Origin: Pseudomonas sp. R76
Lineage (GTDB): Bacteria; Pseudomonadota; Gammaproteobacteria; Pseudomonadales; Pseudomonadaceae
Assembly (NCBI RefSeq): GCF_009834565.1
Contig: NZ_CP019428.1
Span: forward strand, 5,890,001 to 5,954,000
Direction of reading: 5' to 3'
Length of the DNA: 64,000 bases
Shown: one piece after another, positions 54,937-64,000 of the stretch
Position numbering within the stretch: position 1 is the stretch's first letter
Layout of the letters: the number at the start of each line of letters is the position of its first letter
Notes under the pieces: generated by a model
The model's input: only the letters and a program-made list of their open reading frames with translations
Databases searched by the model: none
Told to the model about the DNA's origin: nothing
Program-made: the position numbers and the translations under genes

Positions 54937-55566
54937 ATGAAACTACGTGGCCTGTATGCCATTACCGACAGCCAACTGTTGGCCGGCAAATTCCTCGCTT
55001 ACGTCGAAGCGGCGTTGGACGGCGGCGTGACCCTGCTGCAGTACCGCGACAAAAGCAGCGATGAAGCCCGCCGCCTGCGTGAAGCCGAGAAGCTGCGAGA
55101 GCTGTGCTCGCGCTACAAGACCCAGCTGATTATCAATGACGACGCCGAACTGGCCGCGCGCCTGGGCGTCGGCGTGCACCTTGGGCAAACCGACGGCCCG
55201 CTGACCCCGGCCCGTGCGTTGCTCGGTTCCAAAGCGATCATCGGCGCCACCTGCCATAGCCAGATCGAACTGGCCGAACAGGCCGCCAAAGAGGGCGCCA
55301 GCTACGTCGCTTTCGGGCGCTTCTTCAATTCCAACACCAAGCCCGGCGCACCCGCCGCCACCGTTGAAATGCTGGCCCAGGCCCGCGCGCGTTTGCAGCT
55401 GCCGATCTGCGTGATCGGCGGCGTCACCCTGGAGAACGCCGAACCCCTGGTGGCCCACGGTGCCGACCTGCTCGCCGTGGTGCACGGCCTGTTTGGTGCC
55501 GACAGCACCCAGGAAGTCACGCGCCGCGCCCGCGCCTTCAACGATCTTCTTAAAATTTCAGTTTAG
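54937..55566 (+). CDS. thiE: Thiamine-phosphate synthase
   Basis: 209 aa from ATG 54937 with AGAGG upstream. TIM-barrel motifs: [79 protein letters not shown] and [28 protein letters not shown]. Joins HMP-PP and thiazole phosphate. Middle gene of thiD-thiE-hemL. Confidence 0.96.
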   Translation: MKLRGLYAITDSQLLAGKFLAYVEAALDGGVTLLQYRDKSSDEARRLREAEKLRELCSRYKTQLIINDDAELAARLGVGVHLGQTDGPLTPARALLGSKAIIGATCHSQIELAEQAAKEGASYVAFGRFFNSNTKPGAPAATVEMLAQARARLQLPICVIGGVTLENAEPLVAHGADLLAVVHGLFGADSTQEVTRRARAFNDLLKISV

Positions 55567-55577
55567 AGAGCCCGACC

Positions 55578-56861
55578 ATGTCCCGTTCCGAAACCCTGTT
55601 TGCCAATGCCCAAAAACACATTCCCGGCGGTGTGAACTCCCCCGTGCGTGCGTTCAAGAGCGTGGGCGGCACGCCGTTGTTCTTCAAGCATGCCGAAGGC
55701 GCCTACGTCACCGACGAAGATGACAAGCGCTACGTCGATTACGTCGGTTCGTGGGGCCCGATGATCCTCGGCCATAGCCACCCGGACGTGCTCGACGCAG
55801 TACGCCAGCAGCTGCAACACGGCTTGTCCTACGGCGCCCCGACCGCCATGGAAACCGAGATGGCGGACCTGGTGTGCTCGATCGTGCCGTCGATGGAAAT
55901 GGTGCGCATGGTCAGCTCCGGCACCGAAGCCACCATGAGCGCGATTCGCCTGGCCCGTGGTTTCACCGGCCGCGACAGCATCATCAAGTTCGAAGGCTGC
56001 TACCACGGCCACTCCGACAGCCTGCTGGTGAAAGCCGGTTCCGGCGCGCTGACCCAAGGCGTACCAAGCTCGGCCGGTGTACCGGCGGCCTTCGCCAAGC
56101 ACACCCTGACCCTGCCGTTCAACGACATCGCCGCCGTCGAGCAGATGCTCAGCGAAGTGGGCCAGGAAGTCGCGTGCATCATCGTCGAGCCGGTCGCCGG
56201 CAACATGAACTGCGTGCCGCCGGCGCCGGGCTTCCTCGAAGGCCTGCGCGAGCAGTGCGACAAGCACGGCGTGGTGTTGATTTTTGATGAAGTAATGACC
56301 GGTTTCCGTGTCGCCCTCGGCGGCGCCCAGGCTCACTACGGCGTTACACCGGACCTGAGCACCTTCGGCAAGATTATCGGTGGCGGCATGCCGGTGGGCT
56401 GCTTCGGCGGCAAGCGCGAAATCATGCAACACATCGCGCCACTGGGCCCGGTGTACCAGGCGGGCACCTTGTCGGGTAACCCGCTGGCCATGGCTGCCGG
56501 TTTGACCACGCTGCGCCTGATCAGCCGCCCGGGCTTCCACGCCGAGCTGACCGACTACACCACTCGCCTGCTGGACGGCCTGCAACAGCGTGCCGATGCG
56601 GCCGGCATCCCGTTCGTGACGACCCAGGCGGGCGGTATGTTTGGCCTGTACTTCAGCGGCGCCGACGACATCGTCACCTTCGATGACGTGATGGGCAGCG
56701 ATGCCGACCTGTTCAAGCGCTTCTTCCACCTGATGCTGGACGGCGGTGTTTACCTGGCACCGAGCGCTTTCGAAGCCGGTTTTACCTCGATCGCCCATGG
56801 TGACGCAGAGCTGAAACTGACCCTGGATGCTGCCGAGCGCGCCTTCGCGGCCCTGAAATAA
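55578..56861 (+). CDS. hemL: Glutamate-1-semialdehyde 2,1-aminomutase
   Basis: 427 aa. PLP class-III aminotransferase fold: [58 protein letters not shown], and [23 protein letters not shown] with the PLP lysine. Makes 5-aminolevulinate for haem. It follows thiE by 11 bases, the common Pseudomonas arrangement. Confidence 0.97.
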   Translation: MSRSETLFANAQKHIPGGVNSPVRAFKSVGGTPLFFKHAEGAYVTDEDDKRYVDYVGSWGPMILGHSHPDVLDAVRQQLQHGLSYGAPTAMETEMADLVCSIVPSMEMVRMVSSGTEATMSAIRLARGFTGRDSIIKFEGCYHGHSDSLLVKAGSGALTQGVPSSAGVPAAFAKHTLTLPFNDIAAVEQMLSEVGQEVACIIVEPVAGNMNCVPPAPGFLEGLREQCDKHGVVLIFDEVMTGFRVALGGAQAHYGVTPDLSTFGKIIGGGMPVGCFGGKREIMQHIAPLGPVYQAGTLSGNPLAMAAGLTTLRLISRPGFHAELTDYTTRLLDGLQQRADAAGIPFVTTQAGGMFGLYFSGADDIVTFDDVMGSDADLFKRFFHLMLDGGVYLAPSAFEAGFTSIAHGDAELKLTLDAAERAFAALK

Positions 56862-56873
56862 ACGGCCAATCCG

Positions 56874-56904
56874 TCTGACGTTGCCCTTGGTGGCGTCAGA
56901 TTTG
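56874..56904 (+). terminator. Possible terminator after hemL
   Basis: A 7-bp perfect outer stem (TCTGACG with CGTCAGA) around a 13-base loop, followed by TTTG. It begins 13 bases after the hemL stop. The U tract is short. Confidence 0.35.
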
Positions 56905-56998
56905 CTACTTTGCTTACAGAGACTTCCTAAGTTTTACGAGAAATTACCTGCAATTGGGCAGATAACTTGCCCACGCAGCAGAAAAACGAGTAAAGACT

Positions 56999-57028
56999 TT
57001 GTAAGCAGAGGCCTGCTTATTTCATAAT
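56999..57028 (+). promoter_or_regulatory. Putative promoter of the Sel1-repeat gene
   Basis: TTGTAA (56999-57004), 18-base spacer, CATAAT (57023-57028). Located 58 bases before the ATG at 57086 and directly before a leader hairpin. Confidence 0.4.
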
Positions 57029-57061
57029 GCGCGCTTATTGGACCCCCGAGGGTCCGCGCGC
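57029..57061 (+). promoter_or_regulatory. Leader hairpin before the Sel1-repeat gene
   Basis: Inner stem GGACCC/GGGTCC (57040-57055) and outer stem GCGCGC/GCGCGC (57029-57034 with 57056-57061), with a 5-base bulge on the 5' side. Would form in the untranslated leader right at the predicted transcription start. Purpose unknown. Confidence 0.5.
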
Positions 57062-57085
57062 CCCGTCAGAGGTAAGTCGATTCCC

Positions 57086-57640
57086 ATGAAACGCACCGGC
57101 CGCACCCTGGTTCTGGGCTGCCTGTTGCTCCTTCAGCCGCTGCTGGCACATGCACAAGCAGGCGGCAACTCGTTGTTAATCCCAGCGATGGGTCGTTGCA
57201 CCCTCAATACCCAGCCAGACAGCCAGGCCGAAGCCCTGAGCGCGTGCCAGAAACAGGCCGATGGCGGGGATGCGCAGGCGCAATACGAGTTGGGCGAGTA
57301 CTACCACGACGACAAAAACCCCGCCCGTGACCTCAACAAAGCCTTGAGCTACTTCGAGAAAGCCTCGTTGCAGGGCCACGCCCGGGCGCAATTCGAACTG
57401 GGCAACATGTTCTTCAAAGGCGAAGGCGTGCCAGCCAATAACGTCCAGGCCTACATCGTGCTGAAAATGGCTGCGGTCAACGGCGCCGAAGACGCGCTGG
57501 ACACCGCCGACGAAGTCGCCGAACACATGCAGCGCGATGAATTGGAAGTGGCGACCCAGGTGCTGGGCCAGATCTTCCGCAATTACCTGCAGGAATTGCA
57601 GAGTGCCGATGGGCGCTCGCCGTTCTCGCCCCTTCCCTGA
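57086..57640 (+). CDS. Periplasmic Sel1-repeat protein
   Basis: 184 aa from ATG 57086. Signal peptide (TLVLGCLLLLQPLLAHAQA). Two Sel1-like repeats: AQAQYELGEYYHDDKNPARDLNKALSYFEKASLQGH and ARAQFELGNMFFKGEGVPANNVQAYIVLKMAAVNG. Such repeats mediate protein contacts. Two cysteines (MGRCTLN, LSACQKQ) may pair. Role unknown. Confidence 0.87.
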   Translation: MKRTGRTLVLGCLLLLQPLLAHAQAGGNSLLIPAMGRCTLNTQPDSQAEALSACQKQADGGDAQAQYELGEYYHDDKNPARDLNKALSYFEKASLQGHARAQFELGNMFFKGEGVPANNVQAYIVLKMAAVNGAEDALDTADEVAEHMQRDELEVATQVLGQIFRNYLQELQSADGRSPFSPLP

Positions 57641-57650
57641 TTTCAGCTTC

Positions 57651-57729
57651 TACCGCTATCGCAGGCAAGCCAGCTCCCACACCAAGATTGGAATGCAGTC
57701 GAATGTGGGAGCTGGCTTGCCTGCGATGG
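57651..57729. repeat. REP/BIME-type inverted pair (outward order)
   Basis: CGCAGGCAAGCCAGCTCCCA first, then TGTGGGAGCTGGCTTGCCTG; arm order is the reverse of that in the other pairs. Between the Sel1 and DUF1820 genes. Confidence 0.85.
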
Positions 57730-57749
57730 GCACACCTCGGTCTAACGCC

Positions 57750-58076
57750 CTACTTTTCCGGCATAGGCATCGGAAACGGCATCACATTGCTGGTGCCACG
57801 CGCTTCACTGATCTTCGGCGTGCCCAGGCGCTCGACTTCATCGATGCGCACAATCGAATGCATCGGCACAAAGCTGCGCACCACGCCTTCAAACTGCGCC
57901 TTGAGCTTTTCTTCGCCCGGATCGACGACCAACTGGGTGCGCTCGCCAAAGACGAACTCTTCCACTTCCAGGAAACCCCACAGATCACTTTGATAGATCT
58001 GCTTGGCGTACATTTCGAACACCTGGCCCTGGTTAAGGAAAATCACCTTATAGATTGGAGCTTCACGTTTGGTCAT
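57750..58076 (-). CDS. DUF1820 protein
   Basis: 108 aa from ATG 58076. IYKVIFLNQGQVFEMYAKQIYQSDLWGFLEVEEFVFGERTQLVVDPGEEKLKAQFEGV and VPMHSIVRIDEVERLGTPKI are the DUF1820 signature. Small soluble protein, function unknown. Divergent from miaB across 131 bp. Confidence 0.88.
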   Translation of the reverse strand: MTKREAPIYKVIFLNQGQVFEMYAKQIYQSDLWGFLEVEEFVFGERTQLVVDPGEEKLKAQFEGVVRSFVPMHSIVRIDEVERLGTPKISEARGTSNVMPFPMPMPEK

Positions 58077-58207
58077 GGTGGGCGGATAACACATCAGGGA
58101 TATAAAAGAGGGCGCGAACTATAGCATGGCACCCGATGCACAACGCTAGGAACCAATGGACATGCCCCCTATAATGCGCGGTTCTTTACCACCAGTTGAC
58201 GATTCCC

Positions 58208-59536
58208 ATGGCCAAGAAGCTTTACATCGAAACCCACGGTTGCCAGATGAACGAGTACGACAGCTCGCGCATGGTCGATCTGCTGGGCGAACACCAGGCC
58301 CTGGAAGTCACCGCCCGCGCCGAAGATGCCGACGTAATCCTGCTCAATACCTGCTCGATCCGTGAGCGGGCCCAGGACCGTGTCTACTCGCAGCTGGGCC
58401 GCTGGCGTGAATTGAAACTGGCCAACCCGGACATGGTGATCGCCGTCGGCGGTTGCGTGGCCAGCCAGGAAGGCGCCGCGATCCGCGACCGCGCGCCGTA
58501 TGTCGATGTGGTCTTCGGCCCGCAAACCCTGCACCGTCTGCCGGAAATGATCGACGCCGCGCGCATCACCAAGCTGCCGCAGGTGGACGTTTCGTTCCCG
58601 GAAATCGAAAAATTCGACCACTTGCCCGAGCCGCGCATCGATGGCCCAAGCGCTTATGTGTCGGTGATGGAAGGTTGCAGCAAGTACTGCACGTTCTGCG
58701 TGGTGCCCTATACCCGTGGTGAAGAAGTCAGCCGGCCATTTGACGACGTGCTGTCGGAAATCATCCACCTGGCCGAAAACGGTGTGCGCGAAGTGACGCT
58801 GCTGGGCCAGAACGTCAACGGCTATCGCGGGCAGACCCACGACGGGCGCCTGGCTGACCTCGCGGAGTTGATTCGCGTGGTGGCCGCCGTTGATGGCATC
58901 GAACGCATTCGCTACACCACCTCGCACCCGCTGGAGTTCTCCGACAGCCTGATCCAGGCCCACGCCGAGGTGCCGGAGCTGGTCAAACACCTGCATTTGC
59001 CGGTGCAATCGGGTTCGGACCGCATTCTGTCGGCGATGAAGCGCAACCACACTGCCCTGGAATACAAATCCAAACTGCGCAAATTGCGCGCGGCGGTGCC
59101 GGGTATCTGCATCAGCTCGGACTTTATCGTCGGTTTTCCTGGCGAGACCGAGAAAGACTTCGAACAGACCATGAAGCTGATCGAGGACGTCGGTTTCGAC
59201 TTCTCCTACTCGTTTGTCTACAGCCAACGCCCAGGCACGCCGGCAGCCGACCTGGCGGATGACACGCCCGAAGCGCTGAAAAAAGAGCGCCTGAATGCGC
59301 TGCAGCATCGTCTGAACCAGCAAGGCTTCGAGATCAGCCGACAAATGGTCGGTTCGATCCAGCGCATCCTGGTCACCGACTATTCGAAAAAAGACCCGGG
59401 GGAGCTGCAAGGCCGTACCGAGAACAACCGGATCGTCAACTTCCGCTGCGACACGCCCACCCTGATCGGCCAGTTCGCCGATGTGCACATTGATGCGGCG
59501 CAACCGCACTCGTTGCGCGGGTCGCTGGTCAACTGA
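58208..59536 (+). CDS. miaB: tRNA-2-methylthio-N6-dimethylallyladenosine synthase MiaB
   Basis: 442 aa from ATG 58208. UPF0004 domain ([35 protein letters not shown]: three Cys), radical-[11 protein letters not shown] (CxxxCxxC), and a C-terminal TRAM domain. Adds the methylthio group at A37 of tRNA using two Fe-S clusters. Followed by a REP pair and phoH. Confidence 0.97.
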   Translation: MAKKLYIETHGCQMNEYDSSRMVDLLGEHQALEVTARAEDADVILLNTCSIRERAQDRVYSQLGRWRELKLANPDMVIAVGGCVASQEGAAIRDRAPYVDVVFGPQTLHRLPEMIDAARITKLPQVDVSFPEIEKFDHLPEPRIDGPSAYVSVMEGCSKYCTFCVVPYTRGEEVSRPFDDVLSEIIHLAENGVREVTLLGQNVNGYRGQTHDGRLADLAELIRVVAAVDGIERIRYTTSHPLEFSDSLIQAHAEVPELVKHLHLPVQSGSDRILSAMKRNHTALEYKSKLRKLRAAVPGICISSDFIVGFPGETEKDFEQTMKLIEDVGFDFSYSFVYSQRPGTPAADLADDTPEALKKERLNALQHRLNQQGFEISRQMVGSIQRILVTDYSKKDPGELQGRTENNRIVNFRCDTPTLIGQFADVHIDAAQPHSLRGSLVN

Positions 59537-59562
59537 TCGCTGTGACCTGATGAAGATCGAAA

Positions 59563-59652
59563 TGTGGGAGCTGGCTTGCCTGCGATGACGGTGAGTCAGC
59601 CAATACAACTGGCACTGATACACCGCTATCGCAGGCAAGCCAGCTCCCACAG
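59563..59652. repeat. REP/BIME-type inverted pair
   Basis: TGTGGGAGCTGGCTTGCCTG and its complement at the other end, between miaB and phoH. The hairpin could end or stabilise the miaB transcript. Confidence 0.85.
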
Positions 59653-59766
59653 TGGATCTTCAGGGTTCTTGAGATCGAAACCAGCCCATTTAAGTGCTTT
59701 CGCACCTCGGCCACTGGCGTTATCCTCTCTTTCACCTCAACAGCCAAAGGGCGGCTAAAAGCGACC

Positions 59767-60768
59767 TTGAACGCACCCATAGAACCCCATCGTTTTCTCC
59801 TCGAGCCGTTTGAGGCTCGCCGTTTCGCCAACCTGTGCGGACAGTTCGACGAGCACCTGCGCCTGATCGAACAACGCCTGAGCATCGAGATCCGCAACCG
59901 CGGCAATCAGTTCGAGCTTATTGGTGAACCCCAACACACCACGTCTGCAGAAAACCTGCTCCGCCGCCTCTACCGCGAAACCAAGGGTAGTGAGCTGTCG
60001 CCGGAGACCGTACACCTGTACCTGCAGGAATCGGCGGTGGAAGATTTGGCCAACAACCCGGTGGCTGAAGCCAGCGTGGCCCTGCGTACCAAAAAAGGCA
60101 TGATTCGCCCACGCGGCTTGAATCAGCAGAAGTACGTCAAGGAAATCCTTGGTAACGACATCAACTTCGGTATCGGCCCTGCCGGCACCGGCAAGACCTA
60201 CCTGGCCGTGGCCTGTGCGGTGGACGCCCTGGAGCGCGAGCAAGTACGCCGCATCCTGCTGGTGCGCCCGGCGGTCGAGGCCGGTGAGAAGCTCGGTTTC
60301 CTGCCCGGCGACCTGGCCCAGAAGATCGACCCGTACCTGCGCCCGCTCTACGACGCGCTGTACGAGATGCTCGGCTTTGAATACGTGGCCAAATTGATCG
60401 AGCGCCAGGTGATCGAGATCGCCCCGCTGGCCTACATGCGTGGCCGTACGCTGAACAACAGCTTCATCATCCTCGACGAAAGCCAGAACACCACCGTCGA
60501 GCAGATGAAGATGTTCCTGACCCGTATCGGTTTCGGCTCCACCGCCGTGATCACTGGCGACGTCACCCAGGTCGACCTGCCCAAGGGCACCAAATCCGGG
60601 CTGGCGCAGGTGATTGAAGTGCTCAAGGACGTGCCGGGCATCAGCTTTACGCACTTCATGCCCAAGGACGTGGTGCGCCACCCGCTGGTGCAGCGCATCG
60701 TCGAGGCCTACGAGCGTTTCGACCACAAAGACGACGCACCCGCCAAGGACGTTCGCCGCGATGCTTGA
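59767..60768 (+). CDS. ybeZ: PhoH-family ATPase (YbeZ)
   Basis: 333 aa from a TTG at 59767; the protein sequence [20 protein letters not shown] fits homologues and no in-frame ATG is near. Walker [19 protein letters not shown] near residue 140 and Walker [12 protein letters not shown] near 238. A PhoH ATPase linked to the YbeY ribosome quality-control nuclease. Its 3' end overlaps ybeY by 8 bp. Confidence 0.93.
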   Translation: MNAPIEPHRFLLEPFEARRFANLCGQFDEHLRLIEQRLSIEIRNRGNQFELIGEPQHTTSAENLLRRLYRETKGSELSPETVHLYLQESAVEDLANNPVAEASVALRTKKGMIRPRGLNQQKYVKEILGNDINFGIGPAGTGKTYLAVACAVDALEREQVRRILLVRPAVEAGEKLGFLPGDLAQKIDPYLRPLYDALYEMLGFEYVAKLIERQVIEIAPLAYMRGRTLNNSFIILDESQNTTVEQMKMFLTRIGFGSTAVITGDVTQVDLPKGTKSGLAQVIEVLKDVPGISFTHFMPKDVVRHPLVQRIVEAYERFDHKDDAPAKDVRRDA

Positions 60769-61219
60769 GCTTGACCTGCAGTTGGCCACCGAAGCGCCCG
60801 CCCCCAGCGAAGCACAGTTCCGTCAATGGTGTGCCCTGGCCCTGCGCCAGCGCACCGCCGACTCGGAGCTGACCATCCGTCTGGTGGACGAGCCCGAAGG
60901 CCGTGAACTGAATCACACCTGGCGCCAAAAGGATTACGCGACCAACGTGCTGTCCTTCCCCGCCGACGTACCGGATGAGTTACTGGATATCCCGTTGCTG
61001 GGCGATCTGGTCATCTGTGTCGAAGTGGTGGAACGCGAAGCCAGGGAACAAGGCAAGGAACTTGAGGCGCATTGGGCCCATCTAGTCATCCACGGCTGCT
61101 TGCATCTCTTGGGTTACGACCATATAGACGATGACGAAGCCTTGGAAATGGAAACACTGGAACAAACGTTGCTTGCTGAATTGGGTCACCGCGACCCGTA
61201 TGCAGACGACGAAAACTGA
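60761..61219 (+). CDS. ybeY: Endoribonuclease YbeY
   Basis: 152 aa from ATG 60761, overlapping phoH by 8 bp. Metal site [21 protein letters not shown] (HGxLHLxGYDH) and the typical N-terminal [16 protein letters not shown]. Needed for 16S rRNA 3' processing and ribosome quality control. Confidence 0.96.
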   Translation: MLELDLQLATEAPAPSEAQFRQWCALALRQRTADSELTIRLVDEPEGRELNHTWRQKDYATNVLSFPADVPDELLDIPLLGDLVICVEVVEREAREQGKELEAHWAHLVIHGCLHLLGYDHIDDDEALEMETLEQTLLAELGHRDPYADDEN

Positions 61220-61262
61220 AACTACACCTTACTGACACAACAAAGGATTTAGAGTAATCGCT

Positions 61263-62102
61263 ATGAGCGAAGACCGATCGAGCAACGGGCAGAAGTCATG
61301 GCTGGGTAAACTGACCCAGGCTTTTGCCCACGAGCCGAAAAACCGCCAGGAGCTGCTTGAGCTGCTGCGCGAGGCCCATCAAAACAAGTTGCTGGACAGC
61401 GAAGCGCTGGCCATCGTCGAAGGCGCCATCCAGGTGGCTGACCTGCAAGTTCGGGACATCATGGTCCCGCGTTCGCAGATGATCAGCATCAAGGCGACCC
61501 AGACCCCACGGGAATTCCTCCCGGCCGTGATCGACTCGGCGCACTCGCGCTACCCGGTGATCGGTGAAAGCCATGACGACGTCATGGGTGTCCTGCTGGC
61601 CAAGGACCTGCTGCCGTTGATCCTCAAGGAGAACGGCGACAACTTCAACATCAAGGACCTGCTGCGCCCGGCCACTTTCGTGCCTGAATCCAAGCGCCTG
61701 AACGTGCTGCTGCGCGAATTTCGCGCCAACCACAATCACATGGCCATTGTGATCGACGAATACGGCGGCGTGGCCGGTCTTGTGACCATCGAAGACGTGC
61801 TGGAACAGATCGTCGGCGACATCGAAGACGAGCACGACGTCGAAGAAGACAGTTACATCAAGCCGCTGCCCAGCGGTGATTTCCTGGTCAAGGCGCTGAC
61901 GCCGATCGAGAACTTCAACGAGTTCTTCGACAGCGAATTCTCCGACGATGAGTTCGATACCGTCGGTGGCCTGGTGATGAGTGCGTTCGGGCACCTGCCC
62001 AAGCGTAACGAGACCACCGAAATCGGCGCGTACCGCTTCCGCATCCTGAATGCCGACAGCCGCCGCATCCATTTGATTCGCCTGACACCTATTGCCCGCT
62101 AA
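61263..62102 (+). CDS. corC: CorC/YbeX CBS-domain protein
   Basis: 279 aa. Two CBS domains (VRDIMVPRSQMISIKATQTPREFLPAV...; LRPATFVPESKRLNVLLREFRANHNHMAIVIDEYGGVAGLVTIEDVLEQIVGDIEDEHD) and a C-terminal CorC_HlyC domain (DEFDTVGGLVMSAFGHLPKRNE). Cytoplasmic; linked to magnesium/cobalt efflux and ribosome metabolism. Lies between ybeY and lnt in the usual order, but here 258 bases of palindromic element separate it from lnt. Confidence 0.95.
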   Translation: MSEDRSSNGQKSWLGKLTQAFAHEPKNRQELLELLREAHQNKLLDSEALAIVEGAIQVADLQVRDIMVPRSQMISIKATQTPREFLPAVIDSAHSRYPVIGESHDDVMGVLLAKDLLPLILKENGDNFNIKDLLRPATFVPESKRLNVLLREFRANHNHMAIVIDEYGGVAGLVTIEDVLEQIVGDIEDEHDVEEDSYIKPLPSGDFLVKALTPIENFNEFFDSEFSDDEFDTVGGLVMSAFGHLPKRNETTEIGAYRFRILNADSRRIHLIRLTPIAR

Positions 62103-62105
62103 GGA

Positions 62106-62373
62106 AGGGGTGGGTCATCAGCTATTTCCTGTGTCGCGTTGCCCCTTAGAGCGGGCCAGGCAAGGCGCAGGCCGCAGGAAATGGCATTCCCTTTTCAAGG
62201 CGTGCAACGCAGCATGGCCCGTTCTAAGGAGCAACCCGAAGGGCCGGGCCTGCTGCGACACAGGACTGCGTTACTCGTCGTTCATTTGGAAAAACCAAAC
62301 CACACTCCTCGCGCCTTGCCCTGTGTCGCAGCAGGCCCGGCGCGACACAGGAAATAGCTGATGACCCACCCCT
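62106..62373. repeat. 268-bp palindromic element with 33-bp terminal inverted repeats, between corC and lnt
   Basis: The first 33 bases (62106-62138) are the perfect complement of the last 33 (62341-62373). Inside are two more inverted pairs: 62138-62158 with 62215-62235 (19 of 21) and 62243-62264 with 62320-62341 (22 of 22). RNA would fold as a three-way junction with two long arms. There is no ORF of note. Length and architecture suggest a non-autonomous mobile element. No clear target-site duplication. The right end overlaps the predicted lnt start. Confidence 0.8.
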
Positions 62374-62375
62374 AC

Positions 62376-63899
62376 ATGCGCCGTCTGACCCGCCCCGGCT
62401 GGCCCGGTAACTTGCTGGCCGTGGTGGCCGGCGCCATCACCACCCTGGCGCTGGCGCCGTTCGATCTGTGGCCATTTGCACTGGTGGCGGTCGGATTGTT
62501 CTATATCGGCCTGCGCGAGTTGACCCCACGCCAGGCCCTGGGCCGTGGCTGGTGTTTCGGATTTGGCCTGTTTGGCGCCGGCACCAGCTGGATCTACTAC
62601 AGCATCCACCATTTCGGCGGCGCTTCGGTGCTGCTGGCTGGCTTCCTGATGCTGCTGTTTACCGCCGCCATTGCCTGGTTCTTCGCCCTGCCCGCGTGGC
62701 TGTGGGCGCGCTGGCTGCGCCGTAATGAAGCGCCGTTGGCTGACGCGCTGACGTTTGCTGCACTATGGGTCGGCCAAGAGGCATTTCGCGGCTGGTTCCT
62801 GACCGGTTTCCCGTGGCTTTATTCCGGCTACAGCCAACTGGACGGCCCACTCACCGGCCTCGCGCCGCTGGGCGGGATGTGGTTGATCTCCTTCGCGCTG
62901 GCGCTGACCGCAGCAGTGCTGTGCAACTTGCCGCGCCTGTTGGCCAGCAAGCGCAACGGCTTTATCGGCGCAGGGCTGGTGCTGCTGGTTGCGCCGTGGG
63001 CCATCGGCCTGGCACTCAAGCATCACGCCTGGACCTCGCCCTCGGGCGCCCCACTGACGGTGGCGGCGATCCAGGGCAACGTCGAACAAAGCATGAAGTG
63101 GGACCCCGAACAGCTCAATGCGCAGCTGGCGCTGTACCGCGACATGAGCTTCAGCTCCAAGCCTGTCGACTTGCTGGTGTGGCCGGAAACGGCCGTGCCG
63201 GTGCTCAAGGAATCCGTCGAGGGCTACTTGGGCATGATGGGTAAATTTGCTGCCGACCGGCACACGGCGCTGATCACCGGCGTGCCGATTCGCCAGGAAG
63301 TGCACCACCAGAAGCGCTACTTCAATGGCATCACGGTGGTCGGCGAAGGCGAAGGCACTTACCTGAAGCAGAAGCTGGTGCCCTTTGGCGAATACGTGCC
63401 GCTGCAAGACATGCTGCGCGGGCTGATTGCCTTCTTCGACTTGCCGATGTCGGACTTCGCCCGTGGCCCTGCCGATCAGGCGATGCTGCAGGCCAAGGGC
63501 TATCAGATTGCGCCGTTCATTTGTTATGAAGTGGTGTACCCGGAATTCGCTGCTGGCCTGTCGGCCCAGAGCGACTTGCTGCTGACCATCAGCAATGACA
63601 CCTGGTTCGGCCGTTCCATCGGCCCGCTGCAACACCTGCAAATGGCACAGATGCGTGCGCTGGAGGCTGGCCGCTGGATGATCCGCGCCACCAACAACGG
63701 CGTTACCAGCCTGATCAACCCGTTCGGGCAGATCACCGCGCAGATCCCGCAATTCGAACGCGGGATTCTCTACGGCGAAGTGGTGCCGATGCACAACCTC
63801 ACGCCCTACCTGCAATGGCGCTCGTGGCCGTTGATCATGGTGTGCCTGGGCTTGTTTGGCTGGGCGTTGCTGGCGGGCCGGATGTCCAAGACGGTCTAA
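62376..63899 (+). CDS. lnt: Apolipoprotein N-acyltransferase
   Basis: 507 aa from ATG 62376 (LTRPGWPGNLLAVVAGAITT follows), matching Pseudomonas homologues; an in-frame ATG at 62361 with AGGAAA upstream would add MTHPY, all inside the palindromic element. Several membrane segments, then a nitrilase domain with the triad Glu (VWPETAVP), Lys (LKQKLVPFGEYVPL) and Cys (FICYEVVYPE). N-acylates lipoproteins in the inner membrane. The true start decides whether translation depends on element sequence. Confidence 0.95.
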   Translation: MRRLTRPGWPGNLLAVVAGAITTLALAPFDLWPFALVAVGLFYIGLRELTPRQALGRGWCFGFGLFGAGTSWIYYSIHHFGGASVLLAGFLMLLFTAAIAWFFALPAWLWARWLRRNEAPLADALTFAALWVGQEAFRGWFLTGFPWLYSGYSQLDGPLTGLAPLGGMWLISFALALTAAVLCNLPRLLASKRNGFIGAGLVLLVAPWAIGLALKHHAWTSPSGAPLTVAAIQGNVEQSMKWDPEQLNAQLALYRDMSFSSKPVDLLVWPETAVPVLKESVEGYLGMMGKFAADRHTALITGVPIRQEVHHQKRYFNGITVVGEGEGTYLKQKLVPFGEYVPLQDMLRGLIAFFDLPMSDFARGPADQAMLQAKGYQIAPFICYEVVYPEFAAGLSAQSDLLLTISNDTWFGRSIGPLQHLQMAQMRALEAGRWMIRATNNGVTSLINPFGQITAQIPQFERGILYGEVVPMHNLTPYLQWRSWPLIMVCLGLFGWALLAGRMSKTV

Positions 63900-63916
63900 C
63901 GAACACCATAAACCAA

Positions 63917-63954
63917 TGTGGGAGCTGGCCTGTGTGGGAGCCCAGCTCCCACAC
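63917..63954. repeat. Short REP-type hairpin after lnt
   Basis: TGTGGGAGCTGGCC and CCCAGCTCCCACA face each other after a partial repeat. Located 18 bases after the lnt stop, it may act as transcript end. Nothing else is recognised in the last 45 bases. Confidence 0.7.
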
Positions 63955-64000
63955 TTGATCTGCGGTGCTTGTGCTTATCGGTAAAACACCCGATACCCCA

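Noticed and set aside
62106..62373. Invertible promoter switch between corC and lnt
   Set aside because: Inverted repeats would allow inversion, but no recombinase gene is nearby and I see no clear promoter inside; kept as a palindromic element instead.

Overview
The window is a high-GC chromosome segment from a Pseudomonas of the fluorescens group. This rests on a complete haem-acquisition (has) locus, the miaB-phoH-ybeY-corC-lnt and thiD-thiE-hemL gene orders, Pseudomonas-typical families (DUF2788, DUF1820, DUF2076, DUF3077, DUF6515), and many REP elements built on GTGGGAGCTGGCTTGCCTGCGA. I see no rRNA, tRNA or CRISPR array.

Layout. 1-2214 (minus): a three-subunit molybdenum aldehyde/xanthine oxidoreductase of PaoABC type, whose large subunit runs off the window. 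2321-6227: a secreted small protein, a purine permease overlapping trmA, and a DUF4160-DUF2442 pair. 6364-16119 (minus): hasI-hasS-hasR-hasA-hasD-hasE-hasF, from sigma factor and anti-sigma through receptor and haemophore to the type I exporter, with a Fur-like box ahead of hasI. 16327-21963: a shikimate/quinate catabolic module (type II dehydroquinase, shikimate dehydrogenase, TetR regulator, two-domain 3-dehydroshikimate dehydratase, MFS transporter). Its two outward promoters share a candidate operator.

21965-33503 is mixed housekeeping: EamA exporters, a lipoprotein, a zinc metallopeptidase, an alpha/beta hydrolase, HAD-tesB-GNAT, an HDAC-like amidohydrolase, a flavoprotein and rhlE. An AT-rich islet at about 30185-31140 carries a gene split by a -1 frameshift at a classical slippery heptamer. 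33664-36587 holds a Lrp regulator, an acyl-carrier-like ORF, a DUF3077 gene whose 3' end and downstream palindromic element are tandemly duplicated, a DEDDh exonuclease and a NYN nuclease. 37469-46112 holds DUF2076, YciC-like and EEP proteins, an AT-rich orphan ComEC-like metallo-beta-lactamase protein, hrpB, a lipoprotein, a CDF transporter and DUF6515. 46556-53833 holds a Lrp regulator, DUF2788, rluE, amn, an AidB-like acyl-CoA dehydrogenase and a hybrid sensor kinase. 54120-63899 holds thiD-thiE-hemL, a Sel1-repeat protein, DUF1820 and miaB-phoH-ybeY-corC-lnt.

The most unusual structures are: (i) a 268-bp element between corC and lnt with 33-bp perfect terminal inverted repeats and two further nested hairpins, whose right end supplies the apparent lnt ribosome-binding site and an upstream start codon; (ii) the A AAA AAG frameshift gene; (iii) the shared operator of the shikimate module; (iv) the orphan ComEC-like protein; and (v) a leftward intrinsic terminator at about 46240 with no coding gene in front of it. 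I did not find a large, obviously new multi-gene system; the novelty is in these small structures.
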